Assembly: GCA_965229345.1 (NCBI GenBank)
Contig: OZ245872.1
Location: forward strand, 2,604,001 to 2,668,000
Source of the DNA: PBB1 sp965229345
GTDB taxonomy: Bacteria > Pseudomonadota > Gammaproteobacteria > Burkholderiales > Burkholderiaceae_C
DNA: 64,000 bases
Reading direction: 5' to 3'
The notes beneath the pieces are model-generated. The model did no database searches. It was not told the DNA's origin and worked only from the letters and a program-made list of their open reading frames with translations. The position numbers and the translations under genes are program-made. This document shows positions 27,218 to 34,664 of this stretch, piece by piece (position 1 is the first letter of the stretch; every line of letters starts with the position of its first letter).

Positions 27218-28561
27218 ATGACCACCCCACAAGTTCAAGACCACCGCGAGTCCCTCACGAAAGTCGCGGATCACCGCGCCTTGCGCTTCCTCACCGCCGG
27301 CAGCGTCGACGACGGCAAGAGCACGCTGATCGGCCGCCTGCTGTTCGACAGCCGCGCGATCCTGGCCGACCAGCTCGACACGCTGGAGAAAAAGGCCGCT
27401 GGCGCTCCGATCGACCTGTCGCTGCTCACCGACGGCCTCGAAGCCGAGCGAGAGCAAGGCATCACGATCGACGTCGCCTACCGCTACTTCGCGACCAAGC
27501 ACCGCAAGTTCATCATTGCCGACGCGCCGGGCCACGAGCAGTACACCCGCAACATGGTGACCGCCGCGGCCGGCAGCGATGCGGCCGTGGTGCTGGTGGA
27601 CATCACCAAACTCGACACCCACCAGACGCCGCTGGTGTTGCTGCCTCAAACCCGCCGCCATTCGCTGCTGGCGCACCTGCTGCGCGTGCCCAGCATCGTG
27701 TTCGCGGTCAACAAGCTCGACGCGGTGGCCGATCCGCAGCAGGCATTCGATGCGGTCAGCGTCGCACTGCGCTCGTTTGCCGAGGCGGCAGCCATCACCG
27801 TGGCTGGCATCGTGCCGGTGTCGGCCCTGCGTGGTGACAACGTCACCCAGACCGTCGTCACCGACGGCACCGACTGGAGCACCTGGTACCAGGGCCCGAC
27901 ACTGCTGCAACTGCTCGAGTCGCTGCCGGTCGCGCAGGAGCGCACCGAAGGTGACCTGCTGATTCCGGTGCAGTACGTCGCCCGTGACGATGGCGATGGC
28001 AACACCGGCGTCGGCCACCAGCCACGGAGTCTCTTCGGCCGCATCGCGCACGGCAGCGTGAAGGCCGGCGACGAGGTACAGATCTTCCCGAGCGGTGAAC
28101 GTGCCGTGGTCGCCGAAGTGCGATTGGCCGGCAGCGTGGTGGATCACGTCGAGGCGGGCTGGTCGGCCGGCGTCGTGCTCGACCGCCAGCTCGATGTGTC
28201 GCGCGGCGACTGGATCGCGACACCGAACAGCGTGACCGGCCGACAAAGCTTTGCGGCCACGCTCGCCTGGCTGGACACCGAGCCGGCGGTCATCGGCCGC
28301 AAGTACTGGGTGCGCCACGGCAACCGCTGGGTGCAGGCGCGCATCGCCGGCATCGAGAACCGGCTCGACATCCATACGCTCGATGTCGTCGATGCGCATC
28401 AGCTCGGCGTCAATGAGATCGGCCGCGTGATCGTCGAAACGCAGCAGCCGCTGCCGGTGGAAGCCTACGCGTCGAATCGCAGCGGCGGCGCACTGATCGT
28501 GGTCGACCCGACGACCAACCGCACCAGTGGCGCACTGCTGGTGCAGGCCGCCACCGCCTGA
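27218..28561 (+). CDS. cysN: Sulfate adenylyltransferase subunit 1 (GTPase)
   Basis: A 447-residue elongation-factor-like GTPase that drives APS synthesis by CysD. G1 is GSVDDGKST (28-36), G3 DAPGHEQY and G4 NKLD, with the EF-Tu-like switch GITIDVAYRYF. The length matches a stand-alone CysN with no fused APS kinase. There are 27 bases between it and cysD. Confidence 0.95.
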   Translation: MTTPQVQDHRESLTKVADHRALRFLTAGSVDDGKSTLIGRLLFDSRAILADQLDTLEKKAAGAPIDLSLLTDGLEAEREQGITIDVAYRYFATKHRKFIIADAPGHEQYTRNMVTAAAGSDAAVVLVDITKLDTHQTPLVLLPQTRRHSLLAHLLRVPSIVFAVNKLDAVADPQQAFDAVSVALRSFAEAAAITVAGIVPVSALRGDNVTQTVVTDGTDWSTWYQGPTLLQLLESLPVAQERTEGDLLIPVQYVARDDGDGNTGVGHQPRSLFGRIAHGSVKAGDEVQIFPSGERAVVAEVRLAGSVVDHVEAGWSAGVVLDRQLDVSRGDWIATPNSVTGRQSFAATLAWLDTEPAVIGRKYWVRHGNRWVQARIAGIENRLDIHTLDVVDAHQLGVNEIGRVIVETQQPLPVEAYASNRSGGALIVVDPTTNRTSGALLVQAATA

Positions 28562-28572
28562 CAAAGTCCGCC

Positions 28573-29367
28573 ATGCCCGCCCGCACATCAGCCAACCTGG
28601 GCCGCGTCGCGTTCGTCGGCGCCGGGCCGGGCCAGGCCGACCTGATCACGCTGCGCGGCGCGCAGCGCCTGGCGCAATCGGCCGTGGTGCTGTGCGATGC
28701 CTTGGCCGACCCTGCACTGCGCGAACTGGCTCCGCAAGCGCGCTGGCTGCACGTGGGCAAGCGCGGCTATGCCGACAGCACCGGCCAGGAGGCGATCAAC
28801 GCGCTGCTGATCAAATGTGCCCGCGAAGTGGGCCCTTCCGGGCTGGTGGTGCGACTGAAAGGCGGCGATCCGAGCGTGTTCGGTCGCCTCGAAGAAGAGC
28901 TCCTGGCCATGGCCGCCGCCGGCATCGCCTGCGAGGTGGTGCCAGGCGTGACGGCTGCGCTGGCCGCGGCAGCATCGGCGCAGCGCCCGCTGACGCGGCG
29001 GGGGGCGGGCCGCAGCGTCAGTTTCGCCACGGCGATGACCGCCACCGGCACCGCTGATGCCGGCTCGAGTGGTCGTGCCGACACCGAGGTGTTCTACATG
29101 GCCGGCAAGCAGCTGGGCGCCCTGTCGCGCAAACTGATGAAGGCCGGTTGGCCTGGTGAGACCGCCGTGTGCGTGGTCTCGCGCGCGGGCTGGCCCGATG
29201 AACTCAGCAGCGACCACACCGTCGCCAGCCTGGGTCAGGCCACGATGCTGCACACCGGCAGGCCCACCGCGGTCGTGGTCGGTGCCGGGGCGCGGTCACT
29301 GAACCCCGTCGAATCGCCGTCCACCGAGAAAGCCTGCGCCCCTTGGACAGCCGCACTGAACACGTAA
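28573..29367 (+). CDS. cobA: Uroporphyrinogen-III C-methyltransferase (SUMT)
   Basis: A 264-residue SAM-dependent enzyme making precorrin-2, the siroheme precursor that CysI needs. Motifs are VGAGPGQADLITLRG (N-terminal), VRLKGGDPSVFGR and EVVPGVTAALAAAA, all strong SUMT signatures. It lacks the CysG dehydrogenase/ferrochelatase part, so that step must be encoded elsewhere. It lies 11 bases after cysN and ends the cys operon. Its stop overlaps a possible -10 element for fdxA. Confidence 0.92.
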   Translation: MPARTSANLGRVAFVGAGPGQADLITLRGAQRLAQSAVVLCDALADPALRELAPQARWLHVGKRGYADSTGQEAINALLIKCAREVGPSGLVVRLKGGDPSVFGRLEEELLAMAAAGIACEVVPGVTAALAAAASAQRPLTRRGAGRSVSFATAMTATGTADAGSSGRADTEVFYMAGKQLGALSRKLMKAGWPGETAVCVVSRAGWPDELSSDHTVASLGQATMLHTGRPTAVVVGAGARSLNPVESPSTEKACAPWTAALNT

Positions 29368-29370
29368 AAT
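29365..29370 (+). promoter_or_regulatory. Probable -10 element for fdxA
   Basis: TAAAAT (five of six consensus bases) sits on the cobA stop codon. Only a weak -35 (TTGGAC at 29343, 16-base spacer) is visible. It would give fdxA its own transcript with a roughly 65-base leader containing the hairpin at 29373. Confidence 0.4.
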
Positions 29371-29372
29371 CT

Positions 29373-29404
29373 GGGGTGGATGCGGTTGGCATCCCCCTGT
29401 CTTT
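29373..29404 (+). terminator. Hairpin with T-rich tail between cobA and fdxA
   Basis: GGGGTGGATGC, loop GGTTG, GCATCCCCC and then TGTCTTTT make a GC-rich stem with a U-rich tail. It may end the cys operon. If fdxA is transcribed from the TAAAAT just upstream, it would instead be a leader hairpin or attenuator. Confidence 0.45.
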
Positions 29405-29440
29405 TCAACCCTGCTTTCGCAGCTTCACCGAGCCTCAGTC

Positions 29441-29767
29441 ATGACCCACGTCGTCACCGAATCCTGCATCCGCTGCAAATACACCGACTGCGTGGATGTG
29501 TGTCCCGTCGACTGCTTCCGCGAAGGTCCGAACTTCCTGACGATCGATCCGGACGAGTGCATCGATTGCGCCGTGTGCATTCCCGAGTGCCCGGTCAACG
29601 CGATCATGCCGGAGGAAGACGTGCCCGGCGACCAGCAGCACATGATCAAGCTGAACGCTGAACTCGCGCGCATCGGCTGGCCCAGCATCACCAAGCGCAA
29701 GATGCCGCTGCCCGACGCTGAAGAATGGAAAGACAAGACCGGCAAGCTGTCGGAATTGATCCGCTGA
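29441..29767 (+). CDS. fdxA: Seven-iron ferredoxin FdxA
   Basis: A 108-residue ferredoxin with one 3Fe-4S and one 4Fe-4S cluster. Ligands are visible as C9, C17 and C21 with CPVDC, and the second set C40, C43, C46 and C50 (CIDCAVCIPECP). The family C-terminal extension, IGWPSITKRKMPLPDAEEW, is present. It is the presumed donor or acceptor for the reductase gene that overlaps its 3' end, and a candidate electron source for CysI. Confidence 0.95.
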   Translation: MTHVVTESCIRCKYTDCVDVCPVDCFREGPNFLTIDPDECIDCAVCIPECPVNAIMPEEDVPGDQQHMIKLNAELARIGWPSITKRKMPLPDAEEWKDKTGKLSELIR

Positions 29768-30855
29768 ACACCGACACCGCACTGATCCACACCGACGCGT
29801 TGGTGATCGGTGCGGGCCCGACAGGCCTGTTCCTGGCGTTCCAGCTCGGTCTTCAGGAGATCGGCTGCCACATCGTCGACAGCCTGCATGCGCCCGGCGG
29901 TCAGTGCCTGGCGCTGTATCCCGACAAGCCGATCTACGACATCCCCGCCGTGCCGGTGTGCACTGGCCGCGAGCTGGTCGATCAGTTGCTGGCACAGGTC
30001 CGGCCGATGGGGCCCGTGTTCCACCTGGACCAGCAGGTCAGCGCCGTCGCACGCCAAGTCGATGGCCGCTTCGAGGTTGCGACGACCGCTGGCATCCGCT
30101 TCGTGGCCCGCATGATCTTCGTTGCCGCGGGCGTCGGGGCCTTCGTGCCGAGGCATCTGAAGCTCGAGGGCCTCGAACGGTTCATGGCGCGGCAGGTTCT
30201 GCACAGCACAGACGTCCTCCCTCCGACAGCGGATCGGCACGTGGTCGTGCTCGGCGAAGACGATGCGGCGCTGGAAGCTGCCTTGACGCTGTGTGCCGAT
30301 GCACCATCGAAGCCGGCAAGCATCACGCTGATTCATCGGCGCGATGCCTTCAAGGCCGCACCCGAGGTGGTGGATCGAATGCGCGCGGCGTGCGCTGCAG
30401 GTCGCATGCGCTTCGTGGCGGGCCAGGTCATCGGCTTCGATGCCCAGGGAGACACCCTGACGCACCTGAAGGTCGGCGGTACCGATGGCGCCGCAACAAC
30501 CCTGCCCGTCGACCTGCTGCTGGTGCTGCTGGGGCTGAGCCCGAAACTGGGGCCCCTGGCCGACTGGGGTCTACAGCTCGAGCGCAAACAGGTCGCAGTC
30601 GATACCGAGAAGTTCGAAACCAGCGTACCGGGCATCTTTGCGGTGGGTGACGTGAACACCTACCCGGGCAAGAAGAAGCTGATCGTCTGCGGCTTCCACG
30701 AGGCGACGATGGCCGCCTACGCAGCAGCGGCGATCGTCTTCCCCGATCGGCCGCTGCAGGTGCAGTACACCACGACCAGTTCACGTCTGCATCGCCTGCT
30801 GGGCGTGACACCGGCTGCGCTGAACCGACCACTTTCCGGGCGTGGCGGTCCCTGA
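29764..30855 (+). CDS. Thioredoxin-reductase-like ferredoxin-NADP reductase
   Basis: A roughly 363-residue FAD/NAD(P)H oxidoreductase. It has an N-terminal FAD motif VIGAGPTGLF, the stretch DSLHAPGGQCLALYPDKPIYDIPA typical of type 2 FNRs, a second dinucleotide region (VVVLGEDDAALEAAL) and the C-terminal FAD signature FAVGDVNTYPGKKKLI. It lacks the CxxC of thioredoxin reductase. The second region reads GEDDAA instead of the usual GGGDSA, a notable change in the NADP-binding loop. The start is uncertain: a CTG at 29764 would overlap the fdxA stop as CTGA, while the first ATG (29725) would overlap fdxA by 43 bases. Confidence 0.82.
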   Translation: MNTDTALIHTDALVIGAGPTGLFLAFQLGLQEIGCHIVDSLHAPGGQCLALYPDKPIYDIPAVPVCTGRELVDQLLAQVRPMGPVFHLDQQVSAVARQVDGRFEVATTAGIRFVARMIFVAAGVGAFVPRHLKLEGLERFMARQVLHSTDVLPPTADRHVVVLGEDDAALEAALTLCADAPSKPASITLIHRRDAFKAAPEVVDRMRAACAAGRMRFVAGQVIGFDAQGDTLTHLKVGGTDGAATTLPVDLLLVLLGLSPKLGPLADWGLQLERKQVAVDTEKFETSVPGIFAVGDVNTYPGKKKLIVCGFHEATMAAYAAAAIVFPDRPLQVQYTTTSSRLHRLLGVTPAALNRPLSGRGGP

Positions 30856-30949
30856 TCCAGGGGAAGCACCGATGCCCTCGGGCGCAACGCGCACCGACCA
30901 TCGGTCAGCGCAGATCCCTGCGCCGTTTGGCATGACCGGAGACCCCTCC

Positions 30950-31441
30950 ATGGACATGAACGAAGCCCAGGCGCCTCGCTGCGAGATGTGGGGGTCGGTG
31001 CTGTACATCGAAGACGACCCGATCAGCCGGGAACTCGTCGAAGCCATGCTGGCCGCGTTCCCCCAGGTGGATCTGCGGCTGGCGACCGACGGCCGCTCGG
31101 GCATCCGCGCAGCGCTCGCCGCGATGCCCGATGTGATCCTGCTGGACATGCATCTGCCCGACATCAGCGGCCTGGAAGTGGTGCGCGCGCTCAGTCAGCA
31201 CATCGCCGAAGGCCGCTGCCAGATCATTTTGCTGACCGTCGACAAGCTGACGATCGACATCGTGAAGGCCATGAGCCTGGGCGCCCGCGAATACTGGCTG
31301 AAGCCGCTGTCGACGGAGCGGTTGCAAGGCGACTTGCCTCGGGTGCTGCGTGCACTGCATGCCGAGCGGCGCGACGCCTCAGACAGCTCGCTGCGCCCGG
31401 GCTCCCGCTGGATTTCCGCCACGCCCAACCCGCCTCACTGA
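30950..31441 (+). CDS. Single-domain response regulator (CheY-like receiver)
   Basis: A 163-residue protein that is a receiver domain with short tails and no DNA-binding or enzymatic output. Acidic pocket residues are in YIEDDP, the phospho-acceptor Asp in LLDMHLP, the switch Thr in ILLTVD and the Lys in LKPLS. ATG 30950 has a GGAG site eight bases upstream. The partner kinase is not in the window. Its last 7 bases overlap the end of the convergent rbgA. Confidence 0.85.
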   Translation: MDMNEAQAPRCEMWGSVLYIEDDPISRELVEAMLAAFPQVDLRLATDGRSGIRAALAAMPDVILLDMHLPDISGLEVVRALSQHIAEGRCQIILLTVDKLTIDIVKAMSLGAREYWLKPLSTERLQGDLPRVLRALHAERRDASDSSLRPGSRWISATPNPPH

Positions 31442-32376
31442 CCCTCCACCGCGGCTCCCGACCGCGAGCCGGTCCTGGTTTTGTCCTTGCGCCGCGCGGC
31501 GCGCTCGGCCTCCGTCACTGCGGCCTCGGCCTGCCAGCGCTGCCAATCCTGCGGCGTCTCCAGCGTGATGCAGCCCAGGCTGCCGGCGCGGAAGTCGTGC
31601 AGCACGATCTCGGCGGCCTTCTGCAGGCTGATGCGTCCACCAGGCAGCATGGCACCACGCTGGCGACCGATGGCCGTGAGACGTTCGTCATCGGTGCGCA
31701 CAACCGCCGCATCGAGCCGGTATCGCTGCTCCACCGAACCCGGGTAGTCGCGGTGCAAGGCGGCCAGCAGCACCAGCGCCACCTCCTCGTCGTCGTAGGC
31801 GTTGCGCCCCACCGCGCCGCTGGCGGCCAGGTGGTAGCCGCTTTGCTCCACCACGATGCGCGGCCACAGCATGCCCGGCGTGTCGTAGAGGTAGAAATCG
31901 TTGGCAATGACGATCTTCTGCTCGAGCTTGGTGATGCCAGGTTCATCCCCTGTCTTCGCGGCGACGCGGCCGGCCAGCGAATTGATCACCGTCGACTTGC
32001 CGACGTTGGGAATGCCGCAGATCAGCACCCGCAGCGGCTTGACCATGCCGCCGCGCAGCGGTGCGAGCTGACGGCAGGCCTCGACCACGCGGTGGACCGC
32101 AGCACCGGCGCGGCCATCGAGTGCCACCGCCTGGGTGGCCGACTGCGCATTGAAATGCTCGATCCACAGCGCCGTGCGCTGCGGATCGGCCAGGTCCTGC
32201 TTGTTGAGCACCTTCAGTGCGGGCTTGCCACGCGTGAGCTCAGCCAGCAGCGGGTTCCCGCTCGAGCCAGGCAAGCGCGCATCGAGCATCTCGATGACGA
32301 CGTCGATCGCCTTGACCCGCTCGATGATGGCCTTCTTGGTCGCGTTCATGTGACCCGGGAACCATTGAACAGGCAT
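31435..32376 (-). CDS. rbgA: Ribosome biogenesis GTPase RbgA/YlqF
   Basis: A 313-residue circularly permuted GTPase. G4 (NKQD, 58-61) precedes G1 (GIPNVGKST) and G3 (DTPG), the order that defines the YlqF/RbgA family, which helps assemble the large ribosomal subunit. It starts MPVQWFPGHM, the usual family N terminus, so the longer upstream in-frame extension was rejected. The C-terminal tail is basic (RRKDKTRTGSR). It lies 85 bases downstream of the CobW gene on the same strand. Confidence 0.92.
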   Translation of the reverse strand: MPVQWFPGHMNATKKAIIERVKAIDVVIEMLDARLPGSSGNPLLAELTRGKPALKVLNKQDLADPQRTALWIEHFNAQSATQAVALDGRAGAAVHRVVEACRQLAPLRGGMVKPLRVLICGIPNVGKSTVINSLAGRVAAKTGDEPGITKLEQKIVIANDFYLYDTPGMLWPRIVVEQSGYHLAASGAVGRNAYDDEEVALVLLAALHRDYPGSVEQRYRLDAAVVRTDDERLTAIGRQRGAMLPGGRISLQKAAEIVLHDFRAGSLGCITLETPQDWQRWQAEAAVTEAERAARRKDKTRTGSRSGAAVEGQ

Positions 32377-32461
32377 CGTCAGCTTTCCTCGGCCGGAAGC
32401 GGCCGCGCCCTGCATTTTGATCTGGTGGCCCGCACCCGTGGCGCGCGGTGGCCACGGCCGA

Positions 32462-33799
32462 TCAGGTCGGTACGGTGCGCCCGCGCAAGCGCTTGGGCTG
32501 AATGAACCAGGCTTCGTGCTCGATGGCGCTGGGAACGCTCACCGGCATGCGCTGGGCGAGCCAGCAGCGGGTGGGCAGCATGGAGTCGCCGGAGCTCATG
32601 CGCAACGCGATGGCGTCGGTCGGCAACTGGGCGAGCGCCGCACGGATGGCCTCGATGTCGGCCGCTTCGAGGTCGCGGGCGATGAAGACCAGCCGGCTGC
32701 AGCCGTCCTGAAACGGCCCCTCCTTCGGCCATGCCGGCAACGTCACCGACGGATACGCCACGCCCTGCACGCACTGGACGATCTGCGGGCACATCGTTCC
32801 CGCCACCTTGATCAGGCCCTTGATGCGCAGCAGCTGCTTGCCATGCTGCGACAGGATGTGGCCCAGCGTCACCGCGAACCCGAACCACGGCACCGGCTGC
32901 TCGAACACGACCACGAAGCTGGTCACGCCCGCGGTGTGCCCCTCGGAGCCTCGCTGGGATAGCGCCGCCCGGGCAGCGCGATCTTCGCGCCAGCGCTGTG
33001 CCAGCGGACGCCCGGACCCGTCCTCTTCGTTCTCAGCCTCAACGCTCGATTCGGAGACCGGCCACCACCGTGACGCCGAACCCTGGGCCTGCCGAGCTGC
33101 TGCCTGCTGCAGCGCCTCCTCACCCAGCCATTGCGCCAGGTTCGGCGGCTTGCCCGCCGGGCTGTACAGCCCGCACGCGAGCAGCGATGAGGCATCGTCC
33201 TTGCCATCACGAACCTGCCGCTGAGGCGCGCCTGGATTGAGCTGACGCAACGCCGCCTGCAGCTCAGTCAGCATCGCAGGCGTGGCGCGCTCGCATTTGG
33301 TGATGAACAGCAGATCGGCCGCGACGACCTGCCGGGTCGCTTCAGAAAAATCCCGAAGCTGCTCCAGCCCATGGGTGGCGGACACCACCGTGGCAACGCC
33401 ATCGCAGGTGTAACGCGCGGCGACGAAGCGATCTTCCATCAAGGTGTAGAGCACCGGCACCGGATCGGCCAGACCCGTGGTCTCGATGATGACGCGGGTG
33501 ACCGGGGCGATCTCACGCCGCGAGGCGCGCAGCGCAAGGCGCTTCAAGGCCCCGATCAGGTCGCCCTGCATCGCACAGCACAGGCAGCCGGAATCGAGCA
33601 GCACCATCTGCTCGTCGACGGTGTCCACGAGGTGGTGGTCGATGCCGACCTCGCCGAACTCGTTGACCAGCACTGCCACACCGGCCATCGCGGGCAGGTG
33701 CACCCAGTGGTTGAGCAGCGTGGTCTTGCCCGAACCCAGAAACCCGGTCAGCAGGTTGACCGGGATCCGGTCCACCGGCGCAGGTACTGCATCAGCCAC
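32462..33799 (-). CDS. CobW/P47K (COG0523) metallochaperone GTPase linked to the carboxylase operon
   Basis: A 445-residue G3E GTPase. The P-loop GFLGSGKTT is at 19-27, a Glu-rich switch NEFGE at 46-50, the metal motif GCLCC at 71-75 (CxCC) and a TKCE nucleotide-specificity motif mid-protein. A CobW C-terminal domain begins near SFVVVFEQPVPWFGF. The GTG start overlaps the stop of the Apc5-like gene by 8 bases, so it is co-translated with the carboxylase. I infer that it delivers a metal, perhaps zinc, to the complex. The longer upstream reading is antisense-like and was not used. Confidence 0.87.
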   Translation of the reverse strand: MADAVPAPVDRIPVNLLTGFLGSGKTTLLNHWVHLPAMAGVAVLVNEFGEVGIDHHLVDTVDEQMVLLDSGCLCCAMQGDLIGALKRLALRASRREIAPVTRVIIETTGLADPVPVLYTLMEDRFVAARYTCDGVATVVSATHGLEQLRDFSEATRQVVAADLLFITKCERATPAMLTELQAALRQLNPGAPQRQVRDGKDDASSLLACGLYSPAGKPPNLAQWLGEEALQQAAARQAQGSASRWWPVSESSVEAENEEDGSGRPLAQRWREDRAARAALSQRGSEGHTAGVTSFVVVFEQPVPWFGFAVTLGHILSQHGKQLLRIKGLIKVAGTMCPQIVQCVQGVAYPSVTLPAWPKEGPFQDGCSRLVFIARDLEAADIEAIRAALAQLPTDAIALRMSSGDSMLPTRCWLAQRMPVSVPSAIEHEAWFIQPKRLRGRTVPT

Positions 33800-34664
33800 C
33801 GCGCAACCGGCCCATGGTCTCGAGCACCGACTCCGGGCGCGAGCCTGGGTCGATCTCGGCGAAGTAGAACTGCCGGCCCTGCAAAGGCGCCACCGCAGCG
33901 CCTCTGGCAAATGCGGCGCTGATGTCACGGCCCAGGGCCGCTGTGCCTGCGGCCGCCAGGACCGGCGAGATCACCGCATCGAAATCGGCCAGCGTCTCGG
34001 CTGCGGGCTGGGCGTCATTCGGCAAGCGCAGCGCCAGCGACCAGCGGTAATGGCGCACGACGTTGACGATCGAGGTGTAGCGCGTGAGATCTTCGGCGCT
34101 GAAGTCCGGGTCACCGCGCCCTTCTTCCAGCAGCACCCCCGAGATCGGAAAGGCCGACACGCTGCGGATCAGGTCGGTCAGGTACATCGACGCGTCTTCG
34201 GCATCGTCGGCAGTCACCTCGATGTCGGTGCTGCCGGTCAGACGGTTGGCGTGATGGGCCCAGCGCCTCGGTGACGGCACCGCCAAGACCAGCGGTGTCT
34301 GACCACGCAGGTTGGCCAGCACCGCCTCGACCACCTCGGCCAGCAGTTGGCGGGGCGCCTCGGTTTCGAGCAGCTTGCGCAACGCCGTCACCGGCTTGCG
34401 CCGGTTGCCGAGCGAGGCCACCAGCGCGCCGCTGTGGGCCGCGTTCCAGGCGTCGTACAGCTCACCCACTTCGAGCACCGCGACATCGGGCTTCAGCAGC
34501 CCGTGCGCTTGGGAAAAATAGGCGAGGTAATGCGCGCCCGAGACCCAGGGGTCGCCCGCCTCGCCCAGCAACAAGCGCCGGGTGTAGGCCGACGACTTCA
34601 GCCAGACACGGATCGAGCCCTTGCCATCGGCGTCGGGCAGGCGGTCAGCGAACGGTCCACTCAC
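33792..34664 (-). CDS. Apc5-like fifth subunit of an acetophenone-carboxylase-type complex
   Basis: A 290-residue soluble protein with no domain I recognise with certainty. Its size (about 32 kDa) and place at the end of a HyuA-small-HyuA-HyuB series match the Apc5/epsilon subunit that acetophenone carboxylase of denitrifiers needs for activity. Acetone carboxylase has no such subunit. Notable stretches are HYLAYFSQAHGLLKPDVAVLEVGELYD and VPSPRRWAHHANRLTG. The GTG start overlaps the HyuB stop (GTGA), and its own stop overlaps the CobW gene. The Apc5 call is by context and size, not by a motif. Confidence 0.6.
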   Translation of the reverse strand: MSGPFADRLPDADGKGSIRVWLKSSAYTRRLLLGEAGDPWVSGAHYLAYFSQAHGLLKPDVAVLEVGELYDAWNAAHSGALVASLGNRRKPVTALRKLLETEAPRQLLAEVVEAVLANLRGQTPLVLAVPSPRRWAHHANRLTGSTDIEVTADDAEDASMYLTDLIRSVSAFPISGVLLEEGRGDPDFSAEDLTRYTSIVNVVRHYRWSLALRLPNDAQPAAETLADFDAVISPVLAAAGTAALGRDISAAFARGAAVAPLQGRQFYFAEIDPGSRPESVLETMGRLRGG

